Assembly (NCBI GenBank): GCA_004020645.1
Contig: SAQL01000019.1
Span: forward strand, 1-34,877
Origin: Mesorhizobium sp.
GTDB taxonomy: Bacteria; Pseudomonadota; Alphaproteobacteria; Rhizobiales; Rhizobiaceae
Direction: 5' to 3'
DNA: 34,877 bases
Both the position numbers and the translations under genes were made by a program. Below are positions 16,722 to 25,201 of this stretch, piece after piece (position 1 is the stretch's first letter; every line of letters begins with the position of its first letter). Below the pieces are notes generated by a model, which ran no database searches, was not told the DNA's origin, and saw nothing but the letters and a program-made list of their open reading frames with translations.

Positions 16722-18032
16722 CTACTCTCTGAAGGCTTTGTCGACCTGTTCAGTCAACGGGTCGAGCAGATAAGCCAGGGCAGTTTTCTCGCCCGACTGA
16801 ATGAAAGCCTCAGCAGGCATACCGGGGCGGATCGGATCATGGGCATCTAGCCCCGCTAGGTCAGCAGAATTGAGCACAATGTCGACTTCGAAGAACTGAA
16901 GACGGGACTGGGCATCAGTCGAGATGTCTGCGCCGATCATAGCGACCTGTCCGTTCACCTCTGGCGTGGTTTTCTGATTAAATGACAACAGGCGAACCCG
17001 CACGGGTTGGCCGACCCAGATCGCGTTGATGTCACGAGGACGGACCCGTGCACGGAGAACCAGCGGATCCGATTCTGGAACAATGAGCATTAGCGTCTCG
17101 CCCGGACCGACCACTCCGCCGACCGTGTGAATGGCTAGCTCATGCACAAATCCCGACTGTGGCGCGATTACATCGATCCGGTCAATGCGCTCCTGCGCAG
17201 CTTGGCGCTGCTCGCGAAGTGATCCGACCTTTGTTCTTACTTCCGCAATCGCAGTCAGCACTTCGGAGCGCCAGTCGTCGTCGACTTGGATTGCTCTAAG
17301 TCCCACTTCGCTGACAGCTCCTCTCAGTTTCGCGATTTCGGCAACGAGCCGGCCAATATCGCCCTCTACGTCTGCCTTTTCACGTTCAAGGTCCAAGACG
17401 CGGTTCCTCTGAACCAATCCATCCTTTAGCAGACCCTGCATTGTCTCGAGCTCGGCAGCCGCGATCGCCAGCTGCCGTTTTCTGCCTTCGAGTTGGGCTT
17501 CCATGCCGCTGATCTGATTTTTGATTTGATTGACCTGTTCAGCAAGTTGACGCTTTTTCCCTGCAACAACTTCCAAGCGCGACGCAATAAGCTTTTGCTG
17601 ACTGTCAAATATACGCTCAAGTTCAGCTTTCGGCATCAACTTTACAAGTTCTGAAGGAAACTCCAACACGGAATGTCCGTCGCGTTCCGCTTCGAGTCTC
17701 TTTAGTTCGGCTTCCAATTCGGCCAACTGTGCAATAATGATTGCCAGCCGCGCACGGGGCTCAGATGGATCAAGCCTCATGATCGCATCGCCTGCATGCA
17801 CCCGTTGGCCATTCTCCACGTTCAGTTCAAGGACAATTCCCCCCTCGAGATGCTGCACCTTTTTCGCGTTTGAGCGAACAACGATTTGGCCTGGCGCGAT
17901 CACCGCACCCGAAATGCTTGCGGTCGCGGCCCAGCCGCCGAGAACGAGAACGAGAGTTGCTACGACCGCAATTCCGGCTCGTTGTGTCCGTCTGAGCGAA
18001 ATAGAAAAATTGCTTTCGCGGTCGTCACTCAT
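16722..18032 (-). CDS. Type I secretion periplasmic adaptor (HlyD family, PrsE-like)
   Basis: 436 residues. A short cytoplasmic N-terminus is followed by one membrane span (AGIAVVATLVLVLGGWAA, ~19-36), a lipoyl/barrel-sandwich part (HLEGGIVLELNVENGQRVHAGD), a long coiled coil (~85-285, many Glu/Arg/Leu heptads) and a C-terminal barrel (GMPAEAFIQSGEKTALAYLL). This is the normal layout of an HlyD-type adaptor linking the inner-membrane ATPase to a TolC-like channel. Its ATG overlaps the ATPase stop by 8 bases. No outer-membrane channel gene is in the window, so a TolC encoded elsewhere is presumed. Confidence 0.94.
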   Translation of the reverse strand: MSDDRESNFSISLRRTQRAGIAVVATLVLVLGGWAATASISGAVIAPGQIVVRSNAKKVQHLEGGIVLELNVENGQRVHAGDAIMRLDPSEPRARLAIIIAQLAELEAELKRLEAERDGHSVLEFPSELVKLMPKAELERIFDSQQKLIASRLEVVAGKKRQLAEQVNQIKNQISGMEAQLEGRKRQLAIAAAELETMQGLLKDGLVQRNRVLDLEREKADVEGDIGRLVAEIAKLRGAVSEVGLRAIQVDDDWRSEVLTAIAEVRTKVGSLREQRQAAQERIDRIDVIAPQSGFVHELAIHTVGGVVGPGETLMLIVPESDPLVLRARVRPRDINAIWVGQPVRVRLLSFNQKTTPEVNGQVAMIGADISTDAQSRLQFFEVDIVLNSADLAGLDAHDPIRPGMPAEAFIQSGEKTALAYLLDPLTEQVDKAFRE

Positions 18033-19773
18033 TGCCGGCCCTCATCACGGTAACATTGCTACCTTGGTGCGGCTCCGGTACGACCGCCCGGGTGACTTGT
18101 CGAAGGACCTCGTCTTTCGGGCCGAAGGCGACCTGTTTGCCGCTGCGCAGATAAAGCAGCATGTTGACTGCATTGATTGCGCTTGGGCGGTGGGCGATCA
18201 CAATGATTGTCGCGCCGCGGTCGCGCGTCGCTTTGATCGCCTCCGAAAGGGCTTGGTCGCCCTCGGCGTCCAGGTTCGAATTAGGCTCGTCGAGAACAAC
18301 AAGTGCAGGATCACCATAGAGTGCGCGGGCCAGCGCGATTCTTTGGCGCTCTCCCGCGGACAGCGCCACGCCGCCCTGGCCGACCAGGGTCCCATATCCA
18401 TTGGAGAATGATAAGATCAGTTCGTGAACACCGGCGAGCTTGGCGGCGTGAAGAACGGCCTTCGCATCCGCATTCGGCTCGAATCGCGAGATGTTTCTGG
18501 CTACCGAACCTGGAAACAACACCGCATCCTGCGGCAAATAGCCGAGTTGGCGCCCGAGTATATCGCGGTTCCACTGGTCGTGGGTCGAACCGCTTAGCCG
18601 GATTTCGCCTCTGACGAGAGGCGCAATGCCAAGTATTGCGTGTGCAAGCGTCGTCTTGCCCGCGCCCGAGGGTCCGATGATGCCAAGGCCATCACCCGGG
18701 TTCACCTTGAAGGAGATGCCGGCGAGCAGCGGTTCCTTCCGTGAGGAAGCCACACAGACAACATCCGAAACCGACACCGTTCCATTGAGGGGTGGAAGCT
18801 CCATTGGTTCCGACGCCGTTACTTGGGTGGCATTGAGCAAATGGGCGACCCTGCGGGACGAACGCACCACCACCAGCACGCTACGCCAATGGACGATGGC
18901 CTGCTCGATAGGTGAAAGCGCGCGCGCCAGCAGTATGGACGCGGCAACCATCACTCCGCCGCTGATTTCTTGGCCGATGGCTAGATAGGCCCCGATGGCC
19001 AGTACGCCCGACTGTGACAGGAGTCGGGTCGCTTTCGACATCGCCGACAGGGTTCCGAGCCTGTCGGAAAGTCCGTTCGACAGAAGTACCGCTTCTTCGA
19101 CCTTCAATTCCCAGAGCGACCGAAGATTGGATTCCATGCCTAGCGCGACGGCAGGCGCAGCCTGACGTCGGCTTTCTTCTGCGAGGCGCTGGGCTGACTC
19201 GGCGGCGGTGGAGGCTGCGAGTTGCGATCCGCGGGTAAGCCATTCATTTGCAACTGCAAAACAAGCAAGCACCGATGCAGCGCCCACCGCGAACCATCCG
19301 AGCCATATGTGCAGCAGGAAAATCACGCCGATGTAAAGCGGCACAAACGGCGCATCGAAAAACATCGCCGGGCCTGGGCCGGAGATCCAGCTGCGAATGG
19401 CCTCAAGATCGCGGATCGACGGGCCGGCGTTTCCCGCGCCTCGCCACGCATCCGATTGAACTGCAGAAAAGACTGGTCCACGCAGAATTTCGTCAAGACG
19501 CCCGGCAAGGCGGGCAAGAACGCGCGATCGCATTGCGTCAAGCGTCCCCATGAATGCGAAAAGCACGACGACCAGGATTACAAGTGCTACCAGCGTTTGA
19601 ACACTGCCGCTGGAAAGCACTCGGTCATAGACCTGCAGCATGAACAAAGGGCCGGTCATCAGTAGAAGATTGACCACGCAACTGAACAGGGCAAGTGCGC
19701 AGATGGGCTTGCGCACTTGCTGGCGTAACGTCCTAAGCGGGCCGACACCAGTCATCGTCGGTGCTCGTTTCAC
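18025..19773 (-). CDS. Type I secretion ATPase/permease (PrsD-like)
   Basis: 582 residues joining a membrane domain and an ATPase domain. The membrane part begins CALALFSCVVNLLLMTGPLFMLQVYDRVLSS, the standard opening of PrtD/PrsD-type exporters, with no C39-like N-terminal domain. ATPase motifs are Walker A GPSGAGKTT (~365), signature LSAGERQRIALARAL and Walker B LVVLDEPNSNLD. It recognises the C-terminal signal of RTX substrates and exports them. The GTG at 19773 overlaps the substrate-gene stop (GTGA); an ATG at 19755 is possible. Confidence 0.95.
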   Translation of the reverse strand: MKRAPTMTGVGPLRTLRQQVRKPICALALFSCVVNLLLMTGPLFMLQVYDRVLSSGSVQTLVALVILVVVLFAFMGTLDAMRSRVLARLAGRLDEILRGPVFSAVQSDAWRGAGNAGPSIRDLEAIRSWISGPGPAMFFDAPFVPLYIGVIFLLHIWLGWFAVGAASVLACFAVANEWLTRGSQLAASTAAESAQRLAEESRRQAAPAVALGMESNLRSLWELKVEEAVLLSNGLSDRLGTLSAMSKATRLLSQSGVLAIGAYLAIGQEISGGVMVAASILLARALSPIEQAIVHWRSVLVVVRSSRRVAHLLNATQVTASEPMELPPLNGTVSVSDVVCVASSRKEPLLAGISFKVNPGDGLGIIGPSGAGKTTLAHAILGIAPLVRGEIRLSGSTHDQWNRDILGRQLGYLPQDAVLFPGSVARNISRFEPNADAKAVLHAAKLAGVHELILSFSNGYGTLVGQGGVALSAGERQRIALARALYGDPALVVLDEPNSNLDAEGDQALSEAIKATRDRGATIIVIAHRPSAINAVNMLLYLRSGKQVAFGPKDEVLRQVTRAVVPEPHQGSNVTVMRAGNE

Positions 19774-22067
19774 AGATGGAAATCGTCGGCTGTGAGAGTA
19801 ACGAGGCCCGAAAGCTGGATCTCGAAATCGGCCGTTGTGTTCCCGTCTACATCGCCGTGTATGATCGTGACATTGTTGACAGTATCATGATACCAAGTGA
19901 TGCTGTTTGCTTGGACGCCGGGATCGATTGCAGGAGTCGCATTGGCGACGAAAGTAAATGCCTGATCGCCAACAAATCCCGCCTGTGTCTTTGCGTCGAT
20001 GGTCGACAAATCAATCTTGTCGCTTTCCGCCTGGCTGAAATCGATGATCACATCCCGGTTGCCGGATCCAATCGGCATTTCATTCGGCGCAAGGAAAACG
20101 AAAGTATCCGCATTGGTGCCGCCGGTCATGGTGTCCTTGCCGAGGCCACCCTGGATGCGGTCCGCTCCTGCATTACCATTGATCGTGTCGTTCCCGCCGC
20201 CGCCGATGAGCACGTCGTTGAAAGCCGACCCGGTGAGTGTATCGGCAAAATTCGTCCCGATCACACCTTCGATATTCTTGTATGTGTCGGTTCCAAGGCT
20301 CGCGGCGCTAGCGTTGAAACCTGTGTTGCTCGCGCTCTGAACCAAGGTGAAATTGAGCCCTGACGTTCCGTCTGAAAAATCGATGAGGTCGATATCGGTC
20401 CCGGCACCTTGCCCATCGATTGTATCATTTCCGGCACCGCCTCGAAGTATGTCGCTCCCCGCACCGCCTCGAAGGGTATCTGTACCAGCGCCTCCAATGA
20501 GTATGTCGATTGAGGGACCGCCGTCGTCGACGTCAGTGCCATTTCCGCTATCGATATAGGATGCTTGGTACGACTGTGGCGTAGCATAATCACTTAGCAG
20601 ATTTACATTGTCTCCATTGACAGTATCAATCGATACAGTGCCCGTGGTAAGGCCTCCGTTTCCATCTGATACCTGATACGTGAAGGATCCGGCATTGACC
20701 GCATTGTTCGATAGAGGGCCTGCATTGTACGTTATGGTTTGACTGACCGCGTTGTACGTAACATTCGCCCCAGATACAGACACTATCTGCAATTTATCCG
20801 AGTCGCCGTCCGTATCATTGCCCAGAAGAACAGCGGCAGAAAATACTGCTGTTGTGCCATTGGATATAATAAGCTTGTCATTCACGGCCACAGGCGCTGC
20901 ATTTACCGCATTGACGGTGACGTTGACCGTGGCGGTCTCGGTGACGCCGCCCGAGGTCACCGTGTAGGTGTAGCTGTCGGTGCCGTTGAAGTCGGCGTTC
21001 GGCGTGTAGGTGACCGAGTTGTCGGCATTGACGACGACCGAACCGTTGGCGCCCTGGGTGACCGCGGTGACCGCCGGCGTGCCCTCGAAGCTGTCGTTGG
21101 CCAGCACCGTGGTGGTGATCGCCGTGTCCTCGTCGCCCGAAGCGGTGTCGTCGGCGATGTCGGCGACCGCGCTGACGGTGATTGCCAGCAAGTCCGTGTC
21201 AGTGGCTAGACCATCACCGGTTGTGATTGTTAGCGTATCCGAACCGTTAAAATCTCCATTTCCCGTGTAAGTCAGACCGGATAGAATTAAATTGATGTCC
21301 GCTGCGGAGCCCACAATGGTCACCGAATTGGTGCCGTTGCCGGTCACGAGCGGGCTGCTCGAGACGTTTAGAGAACCGTGCAGAACTGAAACTGTAGTCG
21401 TTAACGTACCACCATCAGGATCTGAAACCGAAACCCCTGGAATTGCCTTTGATACGTCCTCATCGGTCAATTGTACCCCGGCCGGTACGGTGTTCACCGG
21501 TGCACGATTGGTGCTGAGATCGATCACGACGGGCGAGAGTTTTTCGATTGCAGAAATTTTCAGATTTATGCTCTGGAATTCATAAATCGATTGATCTGCC
21601 TGCCCTGTGCTTTTGTTGACATGGGCCGGTAGCCAAACATTGTTAAAATAGTTAATCTCGGCATTTAGGGCTGCCATAAAGGCAACATCGTTAGATTGCT
21701 GTACGCTGATTACAATTTTTAGCGTGTCAATCTCGGTGGTACCACCTTTTACAGTACCGTTTCCACCATCGTAACTATCGTACCCGCTGAACGTCGTTAC
21801 GCCGATTTGCGCGATACCATCGTCATATATGGTTCCCTGGAGTTTGTACTGGTTCTCGTACGATACGAAAATAAGGGTGTCAGCGCCCGAACCGCCTAGC
21901 AAGCTGTCAATACCGCTGCCGCCATCCAGGATATCTGCACCGGAACCACCATTGAGAACATCGTTCCCTCCCTCCCCTGAAAGCGCGTCGGCCCCAGAAC
22001 CCCCGATCAATTTGTCATTGTAGTCAGTGGCCGTGCCAACATAATTGTCGTCGCCATTCGCGCCCAT
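19770..22067 (-). CDS. RTX/cadherin-like secreted protein, probable cargo of the adjacent type I exporter
   Basis: About 765 residues, acidic and without a Sec signal. N-terminal RTX repeats (~21-65) read GGSGADALSGEGGNDVLNGG. A central section (~190-480) holds cadherin/VCBS-like domains, including GDEDTAITTTVLANDSF and TYTPNADFNGTDSYTYTV. A second set of Ca-binding RTX repeats follows (~520-680), for example GGAGTDTLRGGAGSDILRGG. A serralysin-like C-terminal part contains DFSQAESDKIDLSTID, and the protein ends LTADDFHL, a typical type I secretion terminus. The ATG at 22067 has a strong GGGGAGGAAG site; an upstream start at 22091 lacks one. It is first in the operon with its own exporter. The role may be adhesion or matrix; no catalytic domain is seen. 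Confidence 0.92.
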   Translation of the reverse strand: MGANGDDNYVGTATDYNDKLIGGSGADALSGEGGNDVLNGGSGADILDGGSGIDSLLGGSGADTLIFVSYENQYKLQGTIYDDGIAQIGVTTFSGYDSYDGGNGTVKGGTTEIDTLKIVISVQQSNDVAFMAALNAEINYFNNVWLPAHVNKSTGQADQSIYEFQSINLKISAIEKLSPVVIDLSTNRAPVNTVPAGVQLTDEDVSKAIPGVSVSDPDGGTLTTTVSVLHGSLNVSSSPLVTGNGTNSVTIVGSAADINLILSGLTYTGNGDFNGSDTLTITTGDGLATDTDLLAITVSAVADIADDTASGDEDTAITTTVLANDSFEGTPAVTAVTQGANGSVVVNADNSVTYTPNADFNGTDSYTYTVTSGGVTETATVNVTVNAVNAAPVAVNDKLIISNGTTAVFSAAVLLGNDTDGDSDKLQIVSVSGANVTYNAVSQTITYNAGPLSNNAVNAGSFTYQVSDGNGGLTTGTVSIDTVNGDNVNLLSDYATPQSYQASYIDSGNGTDVDDGGPSIDILIGGAGTDTLRGGAGSDILRGGAGNDTIDGQGAGTDIDLIDFSDGTSGLNFTLVQSASNTGFNASAASLGTDTYKNIEGVIGTNFADTLTGSAFNDVLIGGGGNDTINGNAGADRIQGGLGKDTMTGGTNADTFVFLAPNEMPIGSGNRDVIIDFSQAESDKIDLSTIDAKTQAGFVGDQAFTFVANATPAIDPGVQANSITWYHDTVNNVTIIHGDVDGNTTADFEIQLSGLVTLTADDFHL

Positions 22068-22822
22068 AACACTTCCTCCCCAACGCCCCAAATTTACCTT
22101 TTGTTAGTAATGTTGAATATGATTTCATTCAATTGTCAATGAGAAACGTTGTTAACGGACCGCGATGATTTTAATTAACTTGAAAGCATCGTGGAGAATG
22201 CGTGTTGCACAAAACAACAGCTACTTACATTTGATCCGCGGAACAAATGCTCGTACTGCTGTTGCCAAACGCCGGCCATCAGTGAGACCAGCGCACCAAC
22301 TTTCTGATAGTGATGCCCCCAGGCAGCATATGGATTAGTTGCCGGATCGATGTAGTCGCACGAAGTTATTTCAACCTAACCTGTCTTGGCGGCGCGTTCG
22401 GCGCACTCAGCCTCCGCAACCACTTTCGCGGACCCACCATTTTTGCTCTCCCAGCCAACACATCTATTTGATGTCGCGAAAATTCTGACGCGTCCGCTGG
22501 TTCTGCTTATACTCGACCGCAGTGACTCTTTTCGCCCTTCATTGTGATGATGAATGTTCCGGGGCAAATAATGCAAATAATAATGCGAAAGTCGGCACAC
22601 GCCGGTTCGTATCTTCAGCGATCGGAACAGTCTTCCCTCGACCCACAAGTCTCGGCCGCACAAGATTCTCGAGCACATCGGAACTATCGCTGTAGGGGTG
22701 TGTGCAAACGTGCCACCAACCTGGCAGCGGTATAATGCTGCATTCATGTAACCATCCCAGCAACTGAAGTTCAACGCGAAAGCAGAAACTCACTGACCGA
22801 GAGCGGCCGGAAAGCACCGCCG
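22068..22822. other. Long non-coding stretch upstream of the RTX gene
   Basis: 755 bases, AT-rich near the RTX start. On the minus strand TTGACA (22139-22134) is a good -35 hexamer about 70 bases before the RTX ATG, but no matching -10 is clear. Short minus-strand open frames (22376-22774, and 22178-22375 without a good start) have no recognisable domain. This could be decayed coding sequence. I see no RNA gene or mobile element in it. Confidence 0.4.
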
Positions 22823-22918
22823 GCGCAGGTGATCATCAGATGGCACCTTCAGGATGGGCTGATCGTCATTCCAAAGTCGATCCACCAGGACCGGATCGTC
22901 GCCAATTTCGATGTCTTC
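22823..22918 (+). pseudogene. Fragment of an aldo/keto reductase gene
   Basis: These 96 bases match 32688-32783, inside the intact aldo/keto reductase gene, with about five differences by hand count. They encode QVIIRWHLQDGLIVIPKSIH-type sequence, the cofactor-binding C-terminal part of that family. The match stops abruptly at 22918, where the dehydrogenase fragment begins. No start or other part of the gene is present. Confidence 0.85.
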
Positions 22919-23234
22919 TGGCCGTCCCACCATTCACGCCTATGTGGCGGCAAAGGCGGGCCTGCACGGGCTGACACGCTCCACTGCCGCTGAGCTGGGC
23001 CGTCACGGCATCACCGTCAACGCGATCGCCCCCGGCTATTTCGCTACCGAGCTCAACACAGCACTTATGAGCGACGAGGCCTTCACCAAATGGGTCGAGA
23101 CACGAACCCCGGCGGACCGCTGGGCCCAGCCTGAGGAGCTCGGCGGAGCCGTGGTGTTTCTCGCCTCCGACGCTGCCGCCTACGTCAACGGCCATGGACT
23201 GGCCGGTGACGGTGGGCTATCGGTTTCGCTCTGA
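22919..23234 (+). pseudogene. Truncated short-chain dehydrogenase (C-terminal ~103 residues)
   Basis: This copies residues ~147-249 of the dehydrogenase at 15875-16624. It lacks the cofactor-binding TGxxxGxG, the NNAG motif and the catalytic Ser, keeping only the Tyr and Lys. Several changes hit normally conserved places, for example the terminal HVLAVDGG now reads HGLAGDGG. An ATG at 22911, inside the aldo/keto reductase fragment, could open a 107-residue frame (MSSGRPTIHAY...), but a working enzyme is not expected. Confidence 0.88.
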
Positions 23235-23270
23235 CCGTCGATGTGCTTTCAGGAAAATTTCGGCCGGGCA
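22919..23270. repeat. Direct repeat, right copy
   Basis: Second copy of the 16309-16649 repeat, same orientation, bounding the type I secretion operon on its far side. It differs by an 11-base insertion (GTCGATGTGCT) just after the stop codon, before the shared TTCAGGAAAATTTCGGCC stretch resumes. Confidence 0.9.
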
Positions 23271-23301
23271 GCGCTGCGAAACCTGCGAAGACCGGCTGAG
23301 T

Positions 23302-23432
23302 TAATGCATGTCGCCCAAAAGCATGCCCACGGGCCTGACCCGGGGGTGCGCAGCGGTTTTGGGATAACGACATGCATAAAAACAAAAACCTAAAGCGCGT
23401 CGCAGGAATCCTCTCAGACGCGACGCGCTCTA
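23302..23432. repeat. RIME-like intergenic palindromic element
   Basis: Two nested hairpins. The first pairs GCATGTCGCCCAAAA (23306-23320) with TTTTGGGATAACGACATGC (23357-23375). The second pairs AGCGCGTCGC (23394-23403) with GCGACGCGCT (23420-23429). The layout and sequence resemble the mosaic palindromes common between genes of rhizobia; that family link is from memory. The first loop holds a GC-rich segment (CACGGGCCTGACCCGGGGG) that may be extra. The element runs into the stop codon of the next gene and may act as its terminator. Confidence 0.7.
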
Positions 23433-24005
23433 GCCAATCCCATAGACCAGGCTCACCCGCCCATCCGTGAGCTGCTGAACCTTCCGCAGTTCGAGCCCGC
23501 GACGATTCTGCGTTGCTCCAAACAGCGCCTTCCCTTCGCCGACGAGCAGCGGATAGACGATCAGCCGCAGTTCATCCACCAGCCCGGCATCGATAAGGCT
23601 CGCGGTCATTCGCGCACCGCCCATGAGATAGATATCCTTGCCCGGCTGCTGCTTGAGGCCAGCGATGTCTTCGAGGCTCCGCATGAAGCGCGTCTTTGGC
23701 CAGGCCGCCGAAATCATTGTGTTCGACAGCACATAATGCGGTGTCTGTTCGGCAAAGCGGGCCCATTCGAGCTCCGCCGGCGTCGGCAATTTGCCGGTCA
23801 TCGGCAGCGGCTTGTCCGGCTCATTCTGGATCGCGCTCCAGTAGCGCTCGTAGCCGGCGTACATGACGCTCCCGAGCAGGCAGGCATCGATTTGCGGCGT
23901 CAGCCCATACTCCTCCGACCACGCGTCGACCCAATCGGCGTAACCCTCGGGTCCCTCCATCTTGCCGTCGACGGAAACCTTCATTCCGGTGATCAATTTG
24001 CGCAT
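23430..24005 (-). CDS. Dihydrofolate reductase-family protein (RibD C-terminal type)
   Basis: 191 residues. The start RKLITGMKVSVDGKMEGPEG and the C-terminal half (DIYLMGGARMTASLIDAGLVDELRLIVYPLLVGEGKALF) are the standard pattern of the RibD_C/DHFR-like family, which binds NADPH. Stand-alone members are common and mostly uncharacterised, so neither folate nor riboflavin synthesis should be assumed. The ATG at 24005 follows a GGAGGAAG ribosome site; an upstream frame to 24035 lacks one. It stands alone between a palindromic repeat and the SRPBCC gene. Confidence 0.9.
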   Translation of the reverse strand: MRKLITGMKVSVDGKMEGPEGYADWVDAWSEEYGLTPQIDACLLGSVMYAGYERYWSAIQNEPDKPLPMTGKLPTPAELEWARFAEQTPHYVLSNTMISAAWPKTRFMRSLEDIAGLKQQPGKDIYLMGGARMTASLIDAGLVDELRLIVYPLLVGEGKALFGATQNRRGLELRKVQQLTDGRVSLVYGIG

Positions 24006-24134
24006 GACTTCCTCCATCGGGCTTGCGAAATGCAAGCACGTTTCATCGTCGGTTCGTTGCTGGTGTGCGAGCCTCCAAGGGCCGATGCCGGTGGAGGCTG
24101 GGCGGTGACTTCAGGGGTGGCCGACGCGATCGTG

Positions 24135-24668
24135 TCAGGCCGGCAGGCGGCGGTCGTACTCTTCCCGCAGGCGATTCCAGCCATCCCAGAAGGAGGTCGG
24201 CGTCTTGCCCGCTAGGCGAGCAGCCAGCATGTCGAGGTGCATGTGCCAGCCGGCGGTGACGTTGAGCTGGATTGCGCGTTCCGGCAGCCGGCGATGGACG
24301 ACGGTGAGCAGCACACCGTTGCCCTTCGGCTCCAGCAAGAAGGAAACGCCGCCGGTGTTTCCCCAGGTGATGGCGAGCTTGCGCGGCGCATCGAGCTCGG
24401 TGATCCGGCCCTCCATCCGATGCTCTTCGGGAAAGCCCGCGGGGCGCTGGCCGGGCGGGTCAGTCAGCTCGTCATTACGCCAGACCAATTCGAACGATGT
24501 GCCGGCCTTCATTTCCATCTGGCCGGCAGCCATCCACTGCCGGCGCAGGTCGCTCTCGGTGAGATAGGCCCAGACCCGCTCGATGGGGCCGGGCAAAAGC
24601 CGCTGGATGGTGAACGTGGCGGGCTCGGTCAGCTCGCCATAGGCTTCGATGGTTTTCATCTGGTTCAT
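24135..24668 (-). CDS. SRPBCC (AHSA1-like) domain protein
   Basis: 177 residues of the START/Bet v1-like fold: FTIQRLLPGPIERVWAYLTE at the beginning, FELVWRNDE and RKLAITWGN strands, and a C-terminal helix starting LNVTAGWHMHLDMLAARL. The family forms a hydrophobic pocket; bacterial members are often paired with ArsR regulators, as here. The ATG at 24668 overlaps the regulator stop codon (ATGA), so the two are co-translated. The function is not known. Confidence 0.9.
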   Translation of the reverse strand: MNQMKTIEAYGELTEPATFTIQRLLPGPIERVWAYLTESDLRRQWMAAGQMEMKAGTSFELVWRNDELTDPPGQRPAGFPEEHRMEGRITELDAPRKLAITWGNTGGVSFLLEPKGNGVLLTVVHRRLPERAIQLNVTAGWHMHLDMLAARLAGKTPTSFWDGWNRLREEYDRRLPA

Positions 24669-25054
24669 TGGTCGTTTCCTTCTTTTGAAGTGGGCGATTT
24701 CCTGGAATGATCCTGGGCTTTGCGTGCGTCCTCCTCGCGAAGGAGACGTTCGAGAATGTCGAGACGGTTGGTCCAGAAGCGCTCGTAGAAGCCCAGCCAT
24801 TGGTGGGCGCTGGCCAGCGGTCCCGGTTCGAGGCGGCAGAGATGCGTGCGGCCCCTCACCTCTCGACGAATAAGCCCGGCATTCTCCAGCGCCTTGATGT
24901 GCTTGGAGGCCGCCGCCAGCGACATGGCGAAGGGTTCCGCCAGCTGGCTTACCGTTCGCTCGCCGCCGGCGAGGTCGCGAAGCATCCTCCGGCGGGTGGC
25001 GTCGCCAAGGGCGTGAAAAACCGCGTCGATCTGGGGTGTCTCTAATTCAACCAT
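24665..25054 (-). CDS. ArsR-family transcriptional regulator
   Basis: 129 residues with the ArsR/SmtB winged helix: FHALGDATRRRMLRDLAGG, LAEPFAMSLAAASKHIKALE (recognition region) and AGLIRREVRGRTHLCRL wing. The metal-binding CxC of arsenic/zinc sensors is absent, so it belongs to the non-metal subgroup usually paired with SRPBCC proteins. I chose the ATG at 25054 because the promoter -10 lies just upstream; an in-frame start at 25090 would sit inside the promoter. It probably represses its own two-gene operon. Confidence 0.9.
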   Translation of the reverse strand: MVELETPQIDAVFHALGDATRRRMLRDLAGGERTVSQLAEPFAMSLAAASKHIKALENAGLIRREVRGRTHLCRLEPGPLASAHQWLGFYERFWTNRLDILERLLREEDARKAQDHSRKSPTSKEGNDQ

Positions 25055-25102
25055 GTAGTTGAATATAGAGACACGCTTTCGAATTGTCAACCGATTGGTT
25101 GA
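25046..25102 (-). promoter_or_regulatory. Promoter and candidate ArsR operators
   Basis: On the minus strand TTGACA (25090-25085), a 17-base spacer and TATATT (25067-25062) form a near-consensus sigma-70 promoter. The expected start lies at about 25055, essentially at the ATG, so the message may be leaderless. Two inverted repeats of related sequence overlap it: TCAACC-GATT-GGTTGA (25087-25102) at the -35 and TTCAAC-N6-GTTGAA (25046-25063) across the start codon. They are good candidates for ArsR binding. Confidence 0.65.
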
Positions 25103-25201
25103 ATGATCTTGGAAGGGAGCTCCACAGGCGGCCTGCGGCGATCGGGGACATTCGGCCAGTGCAAGACCACGGACATGGTCACTGCGGCGGAAGCGGGACC
25201 T

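Noticed and set aside
19770..22067. Antisense plus-strand frames over the RTX gene
   Set aside because: They reflect the periodic glycine/aspartate repeats of the real gene and have no independent start signals.
22178..22375. 66-codon minus-strand open stretch with protein-like composition (NPYAAWGHHYQKVGALVSLM)
   Set aside because: No good start codon or ribosome site and no recognised family. It may be a remnant, but I cannot support it as a gene.
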